Shown here one piece after another: positions 1-7,264 of a stretch of DNA of 64,000 nt (position 1 is the stretch's first letter; every line of letters begins with the position of its first letter). The notes below the pieces were generated by a model. The model had not been told where the DNA came from. It saw only the letters and a program-made list of their open reading frames with translations, and did not search any database. The position numbers were made by a program, and so were the translations under genes. Source of the stretch: Rubrobacter xylanophilus (GTDB lineage Bacteria; Actinomycetota; Rubrobacteria; Rubrobacterales; Rubrobacteraceae); NCBI RefSeq assembly GCF_007164525.1, contig NZ_AP019791.1, positions 434,001-498,000 on the forward strand, given 5' to 3'.

Positions 1-397
1 CTACTTCAACCAGGAGCTCTTCGGCCGCCCCTCGGACCTGCCCTGGGCCATAAGGATCGACCCCGAAAACCGCCCGCCAGAATACGCCGACGCCACCTCA
101 TTCCATCCCACCTTCCTCTACGAGTCCCTCTGGAACCTCCTGGTCTTCGCCGCCCTGATGTGGATCTCCCGCCGCTTCGAACGGCGCCTGCGGCCGGGGG
201 ACGTCTTCATCCTCTACGTCAGCCTCTACTCCCTGGGACGCTTCTTCGTCGAAACCCTGCGGGTGGATCCCGCCTTCATCATCGGTGAGGGCTTCCGCGG
301 TAACCTCTTCGTCAGCAGCGTGCTCGCCATAGGATTCGCCCTCCTCTTCTTCCTCCGGCACTCCAGACCTTCCCGCAAAAACAACACCCCTTCCTGA
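1..397 (+). CDS. lgt: Prolipoprotein diacylglyceryl transferase, C-terminal part
   Basis: This is the 3' end of lgt, whose membrane enzyme moves diacylglycerol from phosphatidylglycerol to the lipobox cysteine of prolipoproteins. The frame is open from base 2. The visible 131 residues contain the family signatures FNQELFGRPSDLPWAI and FHPTFLYES, followed by at least two hydrophobic segments and the conserved GRFFVETLRVD stretch before the last membrane helix. The N-terminal half lies outside the window. Predicted lipoproteins in this window (ZnuA, FbpA, EfeO) would be its clients. Confidence 0.93.
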   Translation, partial: YFNQELFGRPSDLPWAIRIDPENRPPEYADATSFHPTFLYESLWNLLVFAALMWISRRFERRLRPGDVFILYVSLYSLGRFFVETLRVDPAFIIGEGFRGNLFVSSVLAIGFALLFFLRHSRPSRKNNTPS

Positions 398-446
398 AGA
401 CCCCGCTTGACACCCCACCCCCCGCCTGATAGCCTCTCGCCCGTAG

Positions 447-463
447 TTGAAAAAATTTTTCAA
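447..463. promoter_or_regulatory. Zur/Fur-like operator palindrome
   Basis: TTGAAAAAATTTTTCAA is two perfect 8-bp arms around one central base at 455. Symmetry continues outward for two more bases after one mismatch. It ends 13 bp before the TTG start of the first Fur-family gene. The core is close to the actinobacterial Zur box pattern TGAAAATNATTTTCA, known from Streptomyces and Mycobacterium. Position and downstream genes suggest zinc-dependent repression of the whole operon, including the regulator itself. Confidence 0.75.
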
Positions 464-476
464 TTAGGAGCGAGGG

Positions 477-860
477 TTGGAGTTCGAGGCGATCATCGGC
501 CGGATGCGGGGACGGGGCTACAAGGTCACGCCGCAGCGGCTGGCCGTGCTCGAGGCTCTGGCGGCCGAGCGGCACCAGAGTCTTGACGAGCTGCGGGGGA
601 GGTGTTCCGGGGTCGGGCTTGCGACGCTGTACAGGACGCTGGACCTTCTGACCGGGATCGGGGTGGTCCGGCGGCTCGAGCTCGGTGACGGGCCGCGCTA
701 CGAGCTGGCGGGGGACCATCACCACCATCTCATCTGCGAGGTGTGCGGTGAGATCTCCGAGTTCGAGGATTGTCCGCTGGACGGGGTGGGGCGGATAGGA
801 GGCTTCAGCCCACGGGCCCACAGTCTGGAGGTCTACGGGAGGTGCGAGGGGTGCCGGTGA
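477..860 (+). CDS. zur: Fur-family metalloregulator, probably Zur
   Basis: This 127-residue repressor has an N-terminal winged helix (about residues 1-80, with VTPQRLAVLEAL and the recognition region GLATLYRTLDLL). A metal-binding dimerisation domain follows, with HHHHLICEVCGE and a terminal CEGC; the two CxxC pairs form the structural zinc site of Fur proteins. It starts with TTG just after a palindromic operator and overlaps znuA by four bases, so it leads the zinc-transport operon. Zur is inferred from this context; Fur, PerR and Nur have the same fold. Confidence 0.85.
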   Translation: MEFEAIIGRMRGRGYKVTPQRLAVLEALAAERHQSLDELRGRCSGVGLATLYRTLDLLTGIGVVRRLELGDGPRYELAGDHHHHLICEVCGEISEFEDCPLDGVGRIGGFSPRAHSLEVYGRCEGCR

Positions 861-1810
861 GGGTGCTGCGGCGGATGTCCGGGGTGCTGGTCGCGCTGCA
901 GCTCCTGCTGCTCGCCGCCGGGTGCGCAGGGTCCTCCGGGGAGGAAGGCGGGCGGCCCGAGGTGGCTGCCACCACGCCCGTCGTGGGGGATCTCGTGCGG
1001 CAGGTAGCGGGGGAACGGACCGAGGTCTTCGTGCTCGTGCCGCCCGGGGCCGAGCCGCACACCTTCCAGCCGACGCCCCGGGACGCAGCCCGGATATCCC
1101 GGGCCGAGGCGGTCTTCAAGAACGGGCTTGGGCTCGACGACTGGGTGGACGACCTGCTGGAGAGCGCCGGGGGAGAAGGGCAGGTCGTCGTCGAGCTCTC
1201 CCGGGGGCTCGAGCCCATAGGGTCGGAGGGCGGACACCACCACGAGGAGGAGCATGGCGGGCACCACGAGGAGCACGCCGAGGAGCACGCGCGGGGCAAC
1301 CCGCACTTCTGGCTCGACGTGCGCTACGCGATGCGCTACGTGGAGCGGATAAGGGATGCTCTCATACGGGTGGATCCCGGCGGGGAGGAAGTATATCGGG
1401 AGAACGCCCGGGCGTATATGGAGGAGCTCGAGCGGCTCGACCGGTACGTCCGGGAGCGGGCCTCCTCCATCCCCGAGGAGCGCCGGAAGCTCGTCACCTT
1501 CCACGACGCCTTCCCGTACTTCGCCCGGGCTTACGGGTTCGAGCAGGTCGCGGTCGTGCTCCCTAACCCCAACGCCGAGCCCGGCAGTCGGGAGGTGGCG
1601 CGGGTCGTGCGGGTCGTACGGGAGGAGGGGGTGCCGGCCATCTTCACCGAGCCGCAGTTCAACTCCCGGCTCGCCCGGACCGTCGCCGAGGAGGCCGGGG
1701 TGGAGGTGTACGAGATCTACTCGGACACCCTGCCGGGCGGGGACGGGCCGCGGAGCTACGAGGCCATGATGCGTGCCAACATCGACCGGATAGCCGAGGC
1801 GCTGGGGTAG
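857..1810 (+). CDS. znuA: Zinc ABC transporter substrate-binding lipoprotein
   Basis: This is the metal-binding subunit of a ZnuABC-type importer, anchored outside the membrane. I chose the GTG at 857 (GTGA overlap with the regulator stop, GGGAGG upstream), giving 317 residues that begin with a signal peptide and lipobox LLAAGC. The cluster A-I fold is seen in PVVGDLVRQVAG, the ligand histidine in GAEPHTFQPTP, and NPHFWLD, VTFHDAFPYFARAYG and FTEPQFNS. A loop rich in His and acidic residues (about residues 125-150) between the first two ligands is typical of zinc-specific rather than manganese-specific members. Confidence 0.92.
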   Translation: MRVLRRMSGVLVALQLLLLAAGCAGSSGEEGGRPEVAATTPVVGDLVRQVAGERTEVFVLVPPGAEPHTFQPTPRDAARISRAEAVFKNGLGLDDWVDDLLESAGGEGQVVVELSRGLEPIGSEGGHHHEEEHGGHHEEHAEEHARGNPHFWLDVRYAMRYVERIRDALIRVDPGGEEVYRENARAYMEELERLDRYVRERASSIPEERRKLVTFHDAFPYFARAYGFEQVAVVLPNPNAEPGSREVARVVRVVREEGVPAIFTEPQFNSRLARTVAEEAGVEVYEIYSDTLPGGDGPRSYEAMMRANIDRIAEALG

Positions 1811-2592
1811 TGGAGAGGGCGCTGGAGATCCGGGATCTCACCGTCCTCTATGGCGGGCGGCCCGCGCTCGAGGGGGTGGAGCTGGAGGTGCCCCGGGGGG
1901 CGATGCTCGGGGTGGTCGGCCCCAACGGCGGCGGCAAGAGCACCCTGCTCAGGGCCGTTCTCGGGATGGCGCCGGTGGTGCGGGGGGAGGTGCGGGTGCT
2001 CGGCCGGAGGCTCGACCGGCGGGCGCGACGGCTCATCGGCTACGTCCCGCAGAGGGAGGACGTGGACTGGGATTTCCCCGTCAGCGCCTTCGACGTGGTC
2101 ATGATGGGTCGGGTGCCCTCCATGGGGCTTTTGCGGCGCCCTTCCGAGCTCGACCGAGAGCTGGTCTGGAAGGCGCTGGAGGTAGTCGGGATGGACGGGC
2201 TTGCCGGGAAAAGGATCGGGGAGTTCTCCGGGGGGCAGCAGCAGAGGATCTTCCTCGCCCGGGCGCTCGCCCAGGAGGCCGAAATCCTGCTGCTCGATGA
2301 GCCCGTCTCAGGGGTGGACGCTCCTTCGCAGCACGAGATCTTCGATCTGCTGCGCGGGCTGCAGGAGCGGGGCAGGACCATCGTGGTGACCACCCACGAC
2401 CTCTCCTGCGTGGCCGAGCGCTTCGACCTGGCGCTGTTGCTCAACCGGCGGGTCGTCGCGTACGGCCCGCCGGCGGAGGTCTTCGTCCCCGAACTCCTCA
2501 ACGAGACATACCAGAGCCACCTCATGATCCTGCGGGTCGGGGACCGGACGGTCGCCTTAGAGACCGATCAGCCGGGGGACGAAGGTGATTGA
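1810..2592 (+). CDS. znuC: Zinc ABC transporter ATPase
   Basis: This 260-residue cytoplasmic ATPase powers the zinc importer. Walker A is GPNGGGKST, the Q-loop lies in YVPQRE, the signature is FSGGQQQR, Walker B is ILLLDEP and the switch histidine is in VTTHDLS. It starts at a GTG that shares one base with the znuA stop and overlaps the permease gene by eight bases, so translation is probably coupled. The closest families are ZnuC, MntB and TroB; zinc is chosen from the operon. Confidence 0.92.
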   Translation: MERALEIRDLTVLYGGRPALEGVELEVPRGAMLGVVGPNGGGKSTLLRAVLGMAPVVRGEVRVLGRRLDRRARRLIGYVPQREDVDWDFPVSAFDVVMMGRVPSMGLLRRPSELDRELVWKALEVVGMDGLAGKRIGEFSGGQQQRIFLARALAQEAEILLLDEPVSGVDAPSQHEIFDLLRGLQERGRTIVVTTHDLSCVAERFDLALLLNRRVVAYGPPAEVFVPELLNETYQSHLMILRVGDRTVALETDQPGDEGD

Positions 2593-3451
2593 GTATCTGC
2601 TGGAGCCGCTGGGCTACGGCTTCATGCAGCGGGGGCTCATCGCCTCCGTCCTCGTGGCGGTGGTGTGTGGGGCGCTGGGGAGCTTCGTCGTGCTCAAGGG
2701 GCTTGCGTTCATCGGGGACGCGCTGGCGCACGCCAGCTTCGGCGGGGTGGCGCTCGCCTTCGTCCTCGGGCTCAACGTGTACGCCGGGGCCCTCGTCTTC
2801 GCGCTGGCCACCGCTCTCGGCATCGGAGCGCTCAGCCGGCACGGCAAGGTGCGCTCCGATACCGCCATCGGGGTTCTGTTCTCTGGCACCTTCGCGCTCG
2901 GCATCGTGATTATCAGCGGCGTCGAGAGCTACACCACCGACCTCTTCGGCTACCTCTTCGGGGACGTGCTCTCGATCACGGGGAGGGATTTGCTGGCCGT
3001 CTCGCTCGCCGGGGCGGCGGTGCTCGTCCTGCTCGGTCTCTTCTACCGGCAGCTGCTCTTCGTCGCCTTCGACCCGGCGGTGGCGGCTGCCTCCGGGGTA
3101 CCGGCCCGGGCGCTGGAGTACCTGCTGCTCGCGCTGCTCGGGCTGACCATCGTCGCGTCCCTTCAGGCGGTGGGGATCGTGCTGGTGGTCGCGCTCCTGG
3201 TCACCCCTTCGGCGACGGCCCACCTGTTCTGCCGGCGGTTCCACCACATGATCCTGGCCAGCATGGGACTGGGCAGCCTCTCTGCTCTGCTGGGGATCTA
3301 CCTCTCCTACTACCTGAACGTGGCCTCGGGGGCCTCGATCATCCTGGTGGCCACGGTGCTCTTCTTCGCCGTGCTGGGCGGCCGAGCGGTGCTGCGCCGG
3401 ATGGATGGCCGGCGCTCCAGGGTTCTCCGGGGCCACCATTCCGGTTTTTAG
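2585..3451 (+). CDS. znuB: Zinc ABC transporter permease
   Basis: This 288-residue integral membrane protein of the ABC-3 family forms the channel of the importer. It has about eight hydrophobic segments. The conserved GDALAHASFGGVALAF near residue 50 contains the coupling region of this family. The GTG start overlaps the znuC stop by eight bases. It is followed directly by a second Fur-family gene. Confidence 0.92.
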   Translation: MIEYLLEPLGYGFMQRGLIASVLVAVVCGALGSFVVLKGLAFIGDALAHASFGGVALAFVLGLNVYAGALVFALATALGIGALSRHGKVRSDTAIGVLFSGTFALGIVIISGVESYTTDLFGYLFGDVLSITGRDLLAVSLAGAAVLVLLGLFYRQLLFVAFDPAVAAASGVPARALEYLLLALLGLTIVASLQAVGIVLVVALLVTPSATAHLFCRRFHHMILASMGLGSLSALLGIYLSYYLNVASGASIILVATVLFFAVLGGRAVLRRMDGRRSRVLRGHHSGF

Positions 3452-3865
3452 GTGAGCATCCGGCGCAGGACGAGGCAGCGGGAGGCGATCCTCGCGGCTT
3501 TGCGCGACGCGCCAGGGCCGCTCTCCGCCGCCCGAATCCGGGAGGCTGCGGAGCGCGAGGCGCCGGGTCTGGGCCGGGCGACGGTGTACCGCGCGCTGCG
3601 GGCGCTGCGGGAGGAAGGACTCGTCTCGGTGGTCGAGCTTCCGGGCGAGGAGCCGCTCTACGAGAGCTCCGGCCGCGGTGAGCACCACCACTTCCGGTGC
3701 CGCACCTGCGGGAGGGTCCTGGACCTGCCGGGTGTGCTCTTCGGGGTTCCCGAGGGCACACTGCTTCCCGGCGGGCATCGCGTCGAGGAATGCTCGCTGC
3801 TTCTCGGCGGGAGCTGCGGGGACTGTCTCAGCGGAGGAGGGCGAACCACAGGCCGAGCAGGATGA
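3452..3865 (+). CDS. Second Fur-family metalloregulator
   Basis: This 137-residue protein starts at the GTG next to the znuB stop and so belongs to the zinc operon. The winged helix is visible (TRQREAILAAL, GLGRATVYRALRALREEGLV). A metal site includes GEHHHFRCRTCG and a second pair in GSCGDC. It shares layout with the regulator at 477 but little sequence, so it may sense a different metal, or respond at a different zinc level. Its last 38 bases overlap the 3' end of the convergent rhomboid gene. Confidence 0.85.
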   Translation: MSIRRRTRQREAILAALRDAPGPLSAARIREAAEREAPGLGRATVYRALRALREEGLVSVVELPGEEPLYESSGRGEHHHFRCRTCGRVLDLPGVLFGVPEGTLLPGGHRVEECSLLLGGSCGDCLSGGGRTTGRAG

Positions 3866-4457
3866 TCTCGGCCCCCAGCGTAAGGGCCACCGGCCCCAGC
3901 ACCGCGGAGGGCTTCGGTCTCGCCCAGCCGGTCGGGGCCATCAGCCAGCCGAAGGCCAGGCCTCCGGCCAGACCACCGAGGTGGGCGGTGTTGCTCACGC
4001 CCGGCACCGAGAACCCAAGCCAGAGGTTCAGGGCCAGCAGGATCAGGAGCTGCCGGATCAGGGGGTTCCGCCAGGAGAAGGTGCCCCGCCGCAGCGCGTA
4101 CCCCAGCACCCCTCCGAGCAGGCCGAAGATGGCCCCGGAGGCCCCCACCGCGGGCTGGGCGAAACCGCCGAAGTACAGGTAGGCTATGCCCGAGGAGAGC
4201 CCGCTGAGCACGTACAGGGCGAAGAACCGCAGCCGCCCGAAGGCCGCCTCTGCGAAGCTGCCCAGGAAGTAGAGTGAGAGCATGTTGAGTGCGAGGTGGA
4301 CGAACCCCGCGTGCAGGAACATGCTGGTGAGCAGCCGCCAGACCTCCCCCTGAGCCACGAAGAGGGGAACGAGGGCTCCGCGGGCGAGGATCTCCGGGGG
4401 CTGGGTCATCAGCGCCACGTTCCACGGGATGCCGGCCCCGGCCCCCGCGGCGGCCAC
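3828..4457 (-). CDS. Rhomboid-family intramembrane serine protease
   Basis: This membrane protease cleaves substrates within the bilayer through a Ser-His dyad. The nucleophile is in GASGAIFG and the histidine in NTAHLGGLAGG; the family's loop-1 region (EVWRLLTSMFLHAGFVHLA) and helix-2 asparagine in LALNML are present. The GTG at 4457 is the first standard start, but the frame stays open to 4530 and encodes a hydrophobic stretch (VTFSLILACVLVYVGV) that matches the missing first helix. No ATG, GTG or TTG precedes that helix, so the real start may be a CTG or ATA around 4484-4490. Confidence 0.88.
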   Translation of the reverse strand: MAAAGAGAGIPWNVALMTQPPEILARGALVPLFVAQGEVWRLLTSMFLHAGFVHLALNMLSLYFLGSFAEAAFGRLRFFALYVLSGLSSGIAYLYFGGFAQPAVGASGAIFGLLGGVLGYALRRGTFSWRNPLIRQLLILLALNLWLGFSVPGVSNTAHLGGLAGGLAFGWLMAPTGWARPKPSAVLGPVALTLGAEIILLGLWFALLR

Positions 4458-4518
4458 CCCGACGTAGACGAGGACGCAGGCCAGTATCAGGGAGAAGGTT
4501 ACCGGGAGCCCGCTCCGG

Positions 4519-4971
4519 CTAACGGCGCCTCACCTCGCGGACGGCGTCTCCAACCTGTACCTTGGAGAGATCCTTGAGCGGGCCGCCGAGCATGGACTCC
4601 AGATCTTCCTCGTCTCCGCCGGAGGAGGTCATCCCGAAGCCCCGGATCTGGACCCCGCCCTCGCCGAACATCTGGCTGAAGATCCGCTGGAGGTTCTCCT
4701 GCATCTCGCCCAGGTCCATGACCCCGAAGGGGGTCGCGGTCCCCTGCAGCCGGGCGATGGAGAACCGCTCCCTCACCTCGGTCACCTCGGCCCGGGCCTT
4801 CACGTCCTCCACGGTGCCCAGCGTCTCGCCGGTGTCCGGATCCCAGACCTCCTCTCCCTCGGGCGAGAAGACCTCGAAGAGCATCCCGGGCCTCACCCCG
4901 GCGTCGCGTCCCCGGTTGATGACGATGGTGTTGTTGGCTAGGACCTTGGCCACCTTGCCCTCGATCGCCAT
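4519..4971 (-). CDS. Hypothetical protein, possible small beta-barrel domain
   Basis: I do not recognise this 150-residue protein. It has no signal peptide or membrane segment. The N-terminal 70 residues alternate beta-type segments with glycine turns (KVLANNTIVINRGRDAGVRPGMLFEV), resembling the small beta-barrel at the C-terminus of flagellar FlgT-like proteins. The middle is Met/Gln/Phe rich and the end is acidic then basic. The ATG follows a strong GGAGGTGAT site and a perfect TATAAT lies upstream. The rhomboid gene follows closely and may be co-transcribed. Confidence 0.7.
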   Translation of the reverse strand: MAIEGKVAKVLANNTIVINRGRDAGVRPGMLFEVFSPEGEEVWDPDTGETLGTVEDVKARAEVTEVRERFSIARLQGTATPFGVMDLGEMQENLQRIFSQMFGEGGVQIRGFGMTSSGGDEEDLESMLGGPLKDLSKVQVGDAVREVRRR

Positions 4972-5012
4972 CGGACGATCACCTCCATCTCGGCGCGGCC
5001 AGCATCCGGCAG

Positions 5013-5053
5013 ATTATATCCCCCCGGCGGAAAGGCCGCCGGGAGGCTAGAAT
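5013..5053. promoter_or_regulatory. Divergent promoter region with GC-rich palindrome
   Basis: Between the genes starting at 4971 (minus) and 5064 (plus) lie a TATAAT on the minus strand (5018-5013), an inverted repeat CCCGGCGG-N5-CCGCCGGG (5023-5043) and a TAGAAT on the plus strand (5048-5053). The TAGAAT is only ten bases before the ATG at 5064, so that transcript would be nearly leaderless. The palindrome lies between the two -10 boxes and could be a shared operator; this is inference. Confidence 0.5.
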
Positions 5054-5063
5054 CTCCGTCGTC

Positions 5064-5933
5064 ATGGGCTTCAGGACGAGCAACATCGGGCGACATCTTC
5101 CAACCTCCGGGGGGTTGCGGCGGACGCTGGAGCGGGCCGCGGAGCTGGGCTGCGAGGCGCTGCAGATCTTCGTCTCCAACCCTCAGGGCTGGGCTCCGCC
5201 GCCGGAACGGCCGGACGCGGAGGTGCTCGGGGAGGGGAAGCTTCGGAGGGGGCTCTCCCCGGTGGTGGCCCACGCGAAGTACCTGATCAACCTCTCCTCC
5301 CCCGACGAAGAGCTGCGGGAGCGTTCGGTGCGGGCACTGGCCGCCGAGCTGTCGGCCGCGGGCCGGCTGGGGGTGGATCTGGTGGTCGTGCACGCCGGGA
5401 GTCACGGCGGCGACGGGGAGGAGCGGGGACTGGAGCGGCTGGCGCGCGGTTTGGACGCCGCCCGCGCCCTCGCCGCCGGGATGGACGGCCGAGCAGCGGA
5501 GCCGGTGGTGGAGAACTCCTGCGGGGCGGGGACCCAGCTGTGCTCCTCCGTGTCCGCTCTGGGACGGCTGGCCCGGATGGTGGGGGTTCGTGCCTGCGTG
5601 GACACGGCCCATGCCTTCGTTGCGGGCTACGACCTGACCACCCCGGAGGGAGCGGCCCGGCTGGCCGGCGAGCTGGAGGAGGAGCTAGACGGCAGGGTGG
5701 CCGTTTTGCACCTCAACGACGCCAGAAACGGGCCCGGGAGCCGCCGCGACGGGCACGCCAAGATAGGGGAAGGCCGGATACCACCCGACTCCTTCGCCGC
5801 CCTCTTCGCTTCGCTGCCGGGAATCCCGGCGGTCATGGAGACCCCCTACGGAACCGCCGAGGAGGATGCCCGGGAGATAGAGCGGGTGAAGGAGCTCGCG
5901 GGCGGGTTGCGCGGGTCGCCGGACGGGATATAG
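5064..5933 (+). CDS. nfo: Endonuclease IV (AP endonuclease)
   Basis: This 289-residue TIM-barrel enzyme cuts DNA 5' to abasic sites in base excision repair using three zinc ions. Expected ligands are visible: histidines in AHAKYLINLSSP and VVHAGSHGG, glutamate in VENSCGAG, Asp and His in VDTAHAFVAGYD, histidine in VLHLND, Asp-x-His in RDGHAKIGEG and glutamate in VMETPYG. The length is normal for the family. The ATG has no clear ribosome-binding site but sits ten bases after a TAGAAT, which suggests a leaderless mRNA. Confidence 0.93.
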   Translation: MGFRTSNIGRHLPTSGGLRRTLERAAELGCEALQIFVSNPQGWAPPPERPDAEVLGEGKLRRGLSPVVAHAKYLINLSSPDEELRERSVRALAAELSAAGRLGVDLVVVHAGSHGGDGEERGLERLARGLDAARALAAGMDGRAAEPVVENSCGAGTQLCSSVSALGRLARMVGVRACVDTAHAFVAGYDLTTPEGAARLAGELEEELDGRVAVLHLNDARNGPGSRRDGHAKIGEGRIPPDSFAALFASLPGIPAVMETPYGTAEEDAREIERVKELAGGLRGSPDGI

Positions 5934-5936
5934 AAT
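5929..5936 (+). promoter_or_regulatory. Probable -10 box of the ClgR-like gene
   Basis: TATAGAAT overlaps the end of nfo and stands six bases before the ATG at 5943. Transcription would start at or next to the A of the ATG. No good -35 element is visible at the usual spacing. The layout resembles that before nfo. Confidence 0.5.
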
Positions 5937-5942
5937 CTAGAC

Positions 5943-6242
5943 ATGACCGCCGTAGAGATAACCCCGACGCGCAGGAAGGGAGAGCTTCTCTCGGCCATAG
6001 GCGAAACCCTGCGGGCCGAGCGCACCAGCCGCGGTCTGACGCTGAAGCAGGTTGCGCAGGGGGCGCACGTCTCGGTGTCCTATCTGGCCGAGATCGAACG
6101 CGGGGAGAAGGATCCCTCCTCCAGGGTTCTGGAGAGCATCGCCTCCGGCCTGGGCGTGGAGGTCAGCGAGCTCCTGATCAAGATAGCCGCGGCCCTGGAG
6201 CCCGCGCCGGTGGTTCCCGTCACGGAGTCCCTGGCCGCCTGA
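5943..6242 (+). CDS. XRE-family regulator, ClgR-like
   Basis: This 99-residue DNA-binding protein has one helix-turn-helix (about residues 20-75), with LTLKQVAQGAHVSVSYLAEI and ERGEKDPSSRVLESIASGLG. The SVSYLAEIERG segment is typical of ClgR, the actinobacterial activator of clp protease genes; the ClgR role is an inference from similarity alone. The ATG is six bases after a TATAGAAT box (5929-5936), so the message is probably leaderless and independent of nfo, whose stop is only nine bases upstream. Confidence 0.8.
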   Translation: MTAVEITPTRRKGELLSAIGETLRAERTSRGLTLKQVAQGAHVSVSYLAEIERGEKDPSSRVLESIASGLGVEVSELLIKIAAALEPAPVVPVTESLAA

Positions 6243-6399
6243 GAAGTTTCCCGCCGCGCCCCGCGGCGCAAGACCACCGCTCTGGAGTGAAGCAGTGTCC
6301 CCGAGCTCCGGGATGCTCCGTCTGTGCGAGGGGGAGGAGGGGCTGCGGTTCGTCCGGGGGAAGGGGATGGATATGCAGCACAGCCCCTCTGATCCTGAG

Positions 6400-6422
6400 C
6401 CCCGGGCCGGGGAGGCCCGGGG
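6400..6422. terminator. Candidate hairpin between convergent genes
   Basis: A nine-base-pair GC stem (CCCCGGGCC / GGCCCGGGG) with a five-base loop lies in the 284-base gap between the ClgR-like gene and the convergent gene ending at 6527. There is no T-run, so this would be an L-shaped type of terminator. The rest of the gap holds one 61-codon open frame without a convincing ribosome-binding site, which I do not annotate. Confidence 0.4.
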
Positions 6423-6526
6423 GCGTCTCAACCTGGACCGAAGGGGGGATGGTCCATTGGCGCCCAGCATAGCCGGGTGAGATTACAGAACGAAAAACGC
6501 CCGGTTACAGTCGGGTAACGATTTTC

Positions 6527-6826
6527 TCAGGGGTCGCGGTTCTCGGGGTTCTCGAGGCCCTCGAGTATGGGGCCGAGCTCCCGGTCGCGGACGGCTTCGA
6601 ACTCCTCGAGGCTTCCGGAGCGGCGGGCGATCTCCGCGAGACGCCCGGAGAGCCCGCTGCCGCCGGCGGCAGCCGAAAGGCGCCAGACGAGCAGCCGGTA
6701 GACCCTTCCCAGCGGAGCGGTTCTCTCCGGATCTTTCTCCAGCATCTCTTCCAGAGCCGCGTGCAGGGTCCGCGCTTCGTCGGTGGAGAGCTCCAGCACC
6801 ACCCGGCCGGGGGTCTCTGAGCTCAC
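6527..6826 (-). CDS. Hypothetical alpha-helical protein
   Basis: I do not recognise this 99-residue protein. The start is set at the GTG whose GTGA overlaps the stop of the gene at 6823, which indicates coupling. The sequence is amphipathic and predicted helical (STDEARTLHAALEEMLEKD, VYRLLVWRLSAAAGG), with no cysteines and no membrane segment. It is probably a partner or accessory of the HTH protein encoded just upstream. Confidence 0.65.
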   Translation of the reverse strand: MSSETPGRVVLELSTDEARTLHAALEEMLEKDPERTAPLGRVYRLLVWRLSAAAGGSGLSGRLAEIARRSGSLEEFEAVRDRELGPILEGLENPENRDP

Positions 6827-7170
6827 CGGACCTTCTCCAGGTAGATCCTGTCCTGGGTGACGATGAGCTGGAGATCTTCGGGATCGCGCCTCAGGTAGTC
6901 TCCCCACTCCTCCCTGAAGACCTCGGAGTTGCGGGCATCGGTCTTTATGAAGATGCCGCCCTCGGCAAGATCCAGCACCGCCCGATGCTCGGAGAGCTGC
7001 CCGCGACGTACCGGATCCCGGCGGTAGATGGAGTTCCGCGAGCGGAAGCTCTGCACGCTGGAGGGCGTGGTGTTGAGTTCCTGGGCGATCCACTCGTCGC
7101 TCCTGCCCTCGTCGACCCAGCGTCGGATCTTCGCGGCGTGCGGTTTCAAGGCTACCCTTCTGCTTCCCAA
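6823..7170 (-). CDS. HTH-containing protein of unknown function
   Basis: This 115-residue protein has a helix-turn-helix-like N-terminus (KIRRWVDEGRSDEWIAQEL then TTPSSVQSFRSRN) that reads like a small resolvase or sigma-4 type DNA-binding unit. A C-terminal domain follows, with GGIFIKTDARNSEVFREEW and a final beta strand. The TTG at 7170 is preceded by AAAGGAG at a suitable distance. The gene is translationally coupled to the small gene downstream. The function is unknown; nucleoid or transcription control is a guess from the HTH only. Confidence 0.7.
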   Translation of the reverse strand: MGSRRVALKPHAAKIRRWVDEGRSDEWIAQELNTTPSSVQSFRSRNSIYRRDPVRRGQLSEHRAVLDLAEGGIFIKTDARNSEVFREEWGDYLRRDPEDLQLIVTQDRIYLEKVR

Positions 7171-7198
7171 GATGCCCAGCTCCTTTGCCCCAAGGTCG

Positions 7199-7242
7199 CC
7201 TTATAGTTTTTATGTACCACCTTTATTTTACACAACGCTCCG
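7199..7242 (-). promoter_or_regulatory. AT-rich promoter region of the HTH pair
   Basis: A 40-base AT-rich island stands out in very GC-rich DNA directly upstream of the TTG start at 7170. Read on the minus strand it contains TTGTGT and, further on, TATAAG, but the spacing between these (24 bases) is not ideal. I mark the region as a promoter without fixing the hexamers. Confidence 0.45.
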
Positions 7243-7264
7243 CGTCTCCCGCCGGGCACGTTTT

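Noticed and set aside
6295-6480. 61-codon open frame between the ClgR-like gene and the convergent hypothetical
   Set aside because: No ribosome-binding site, low-complexity composition, overlaps a hairpin; probably chance.
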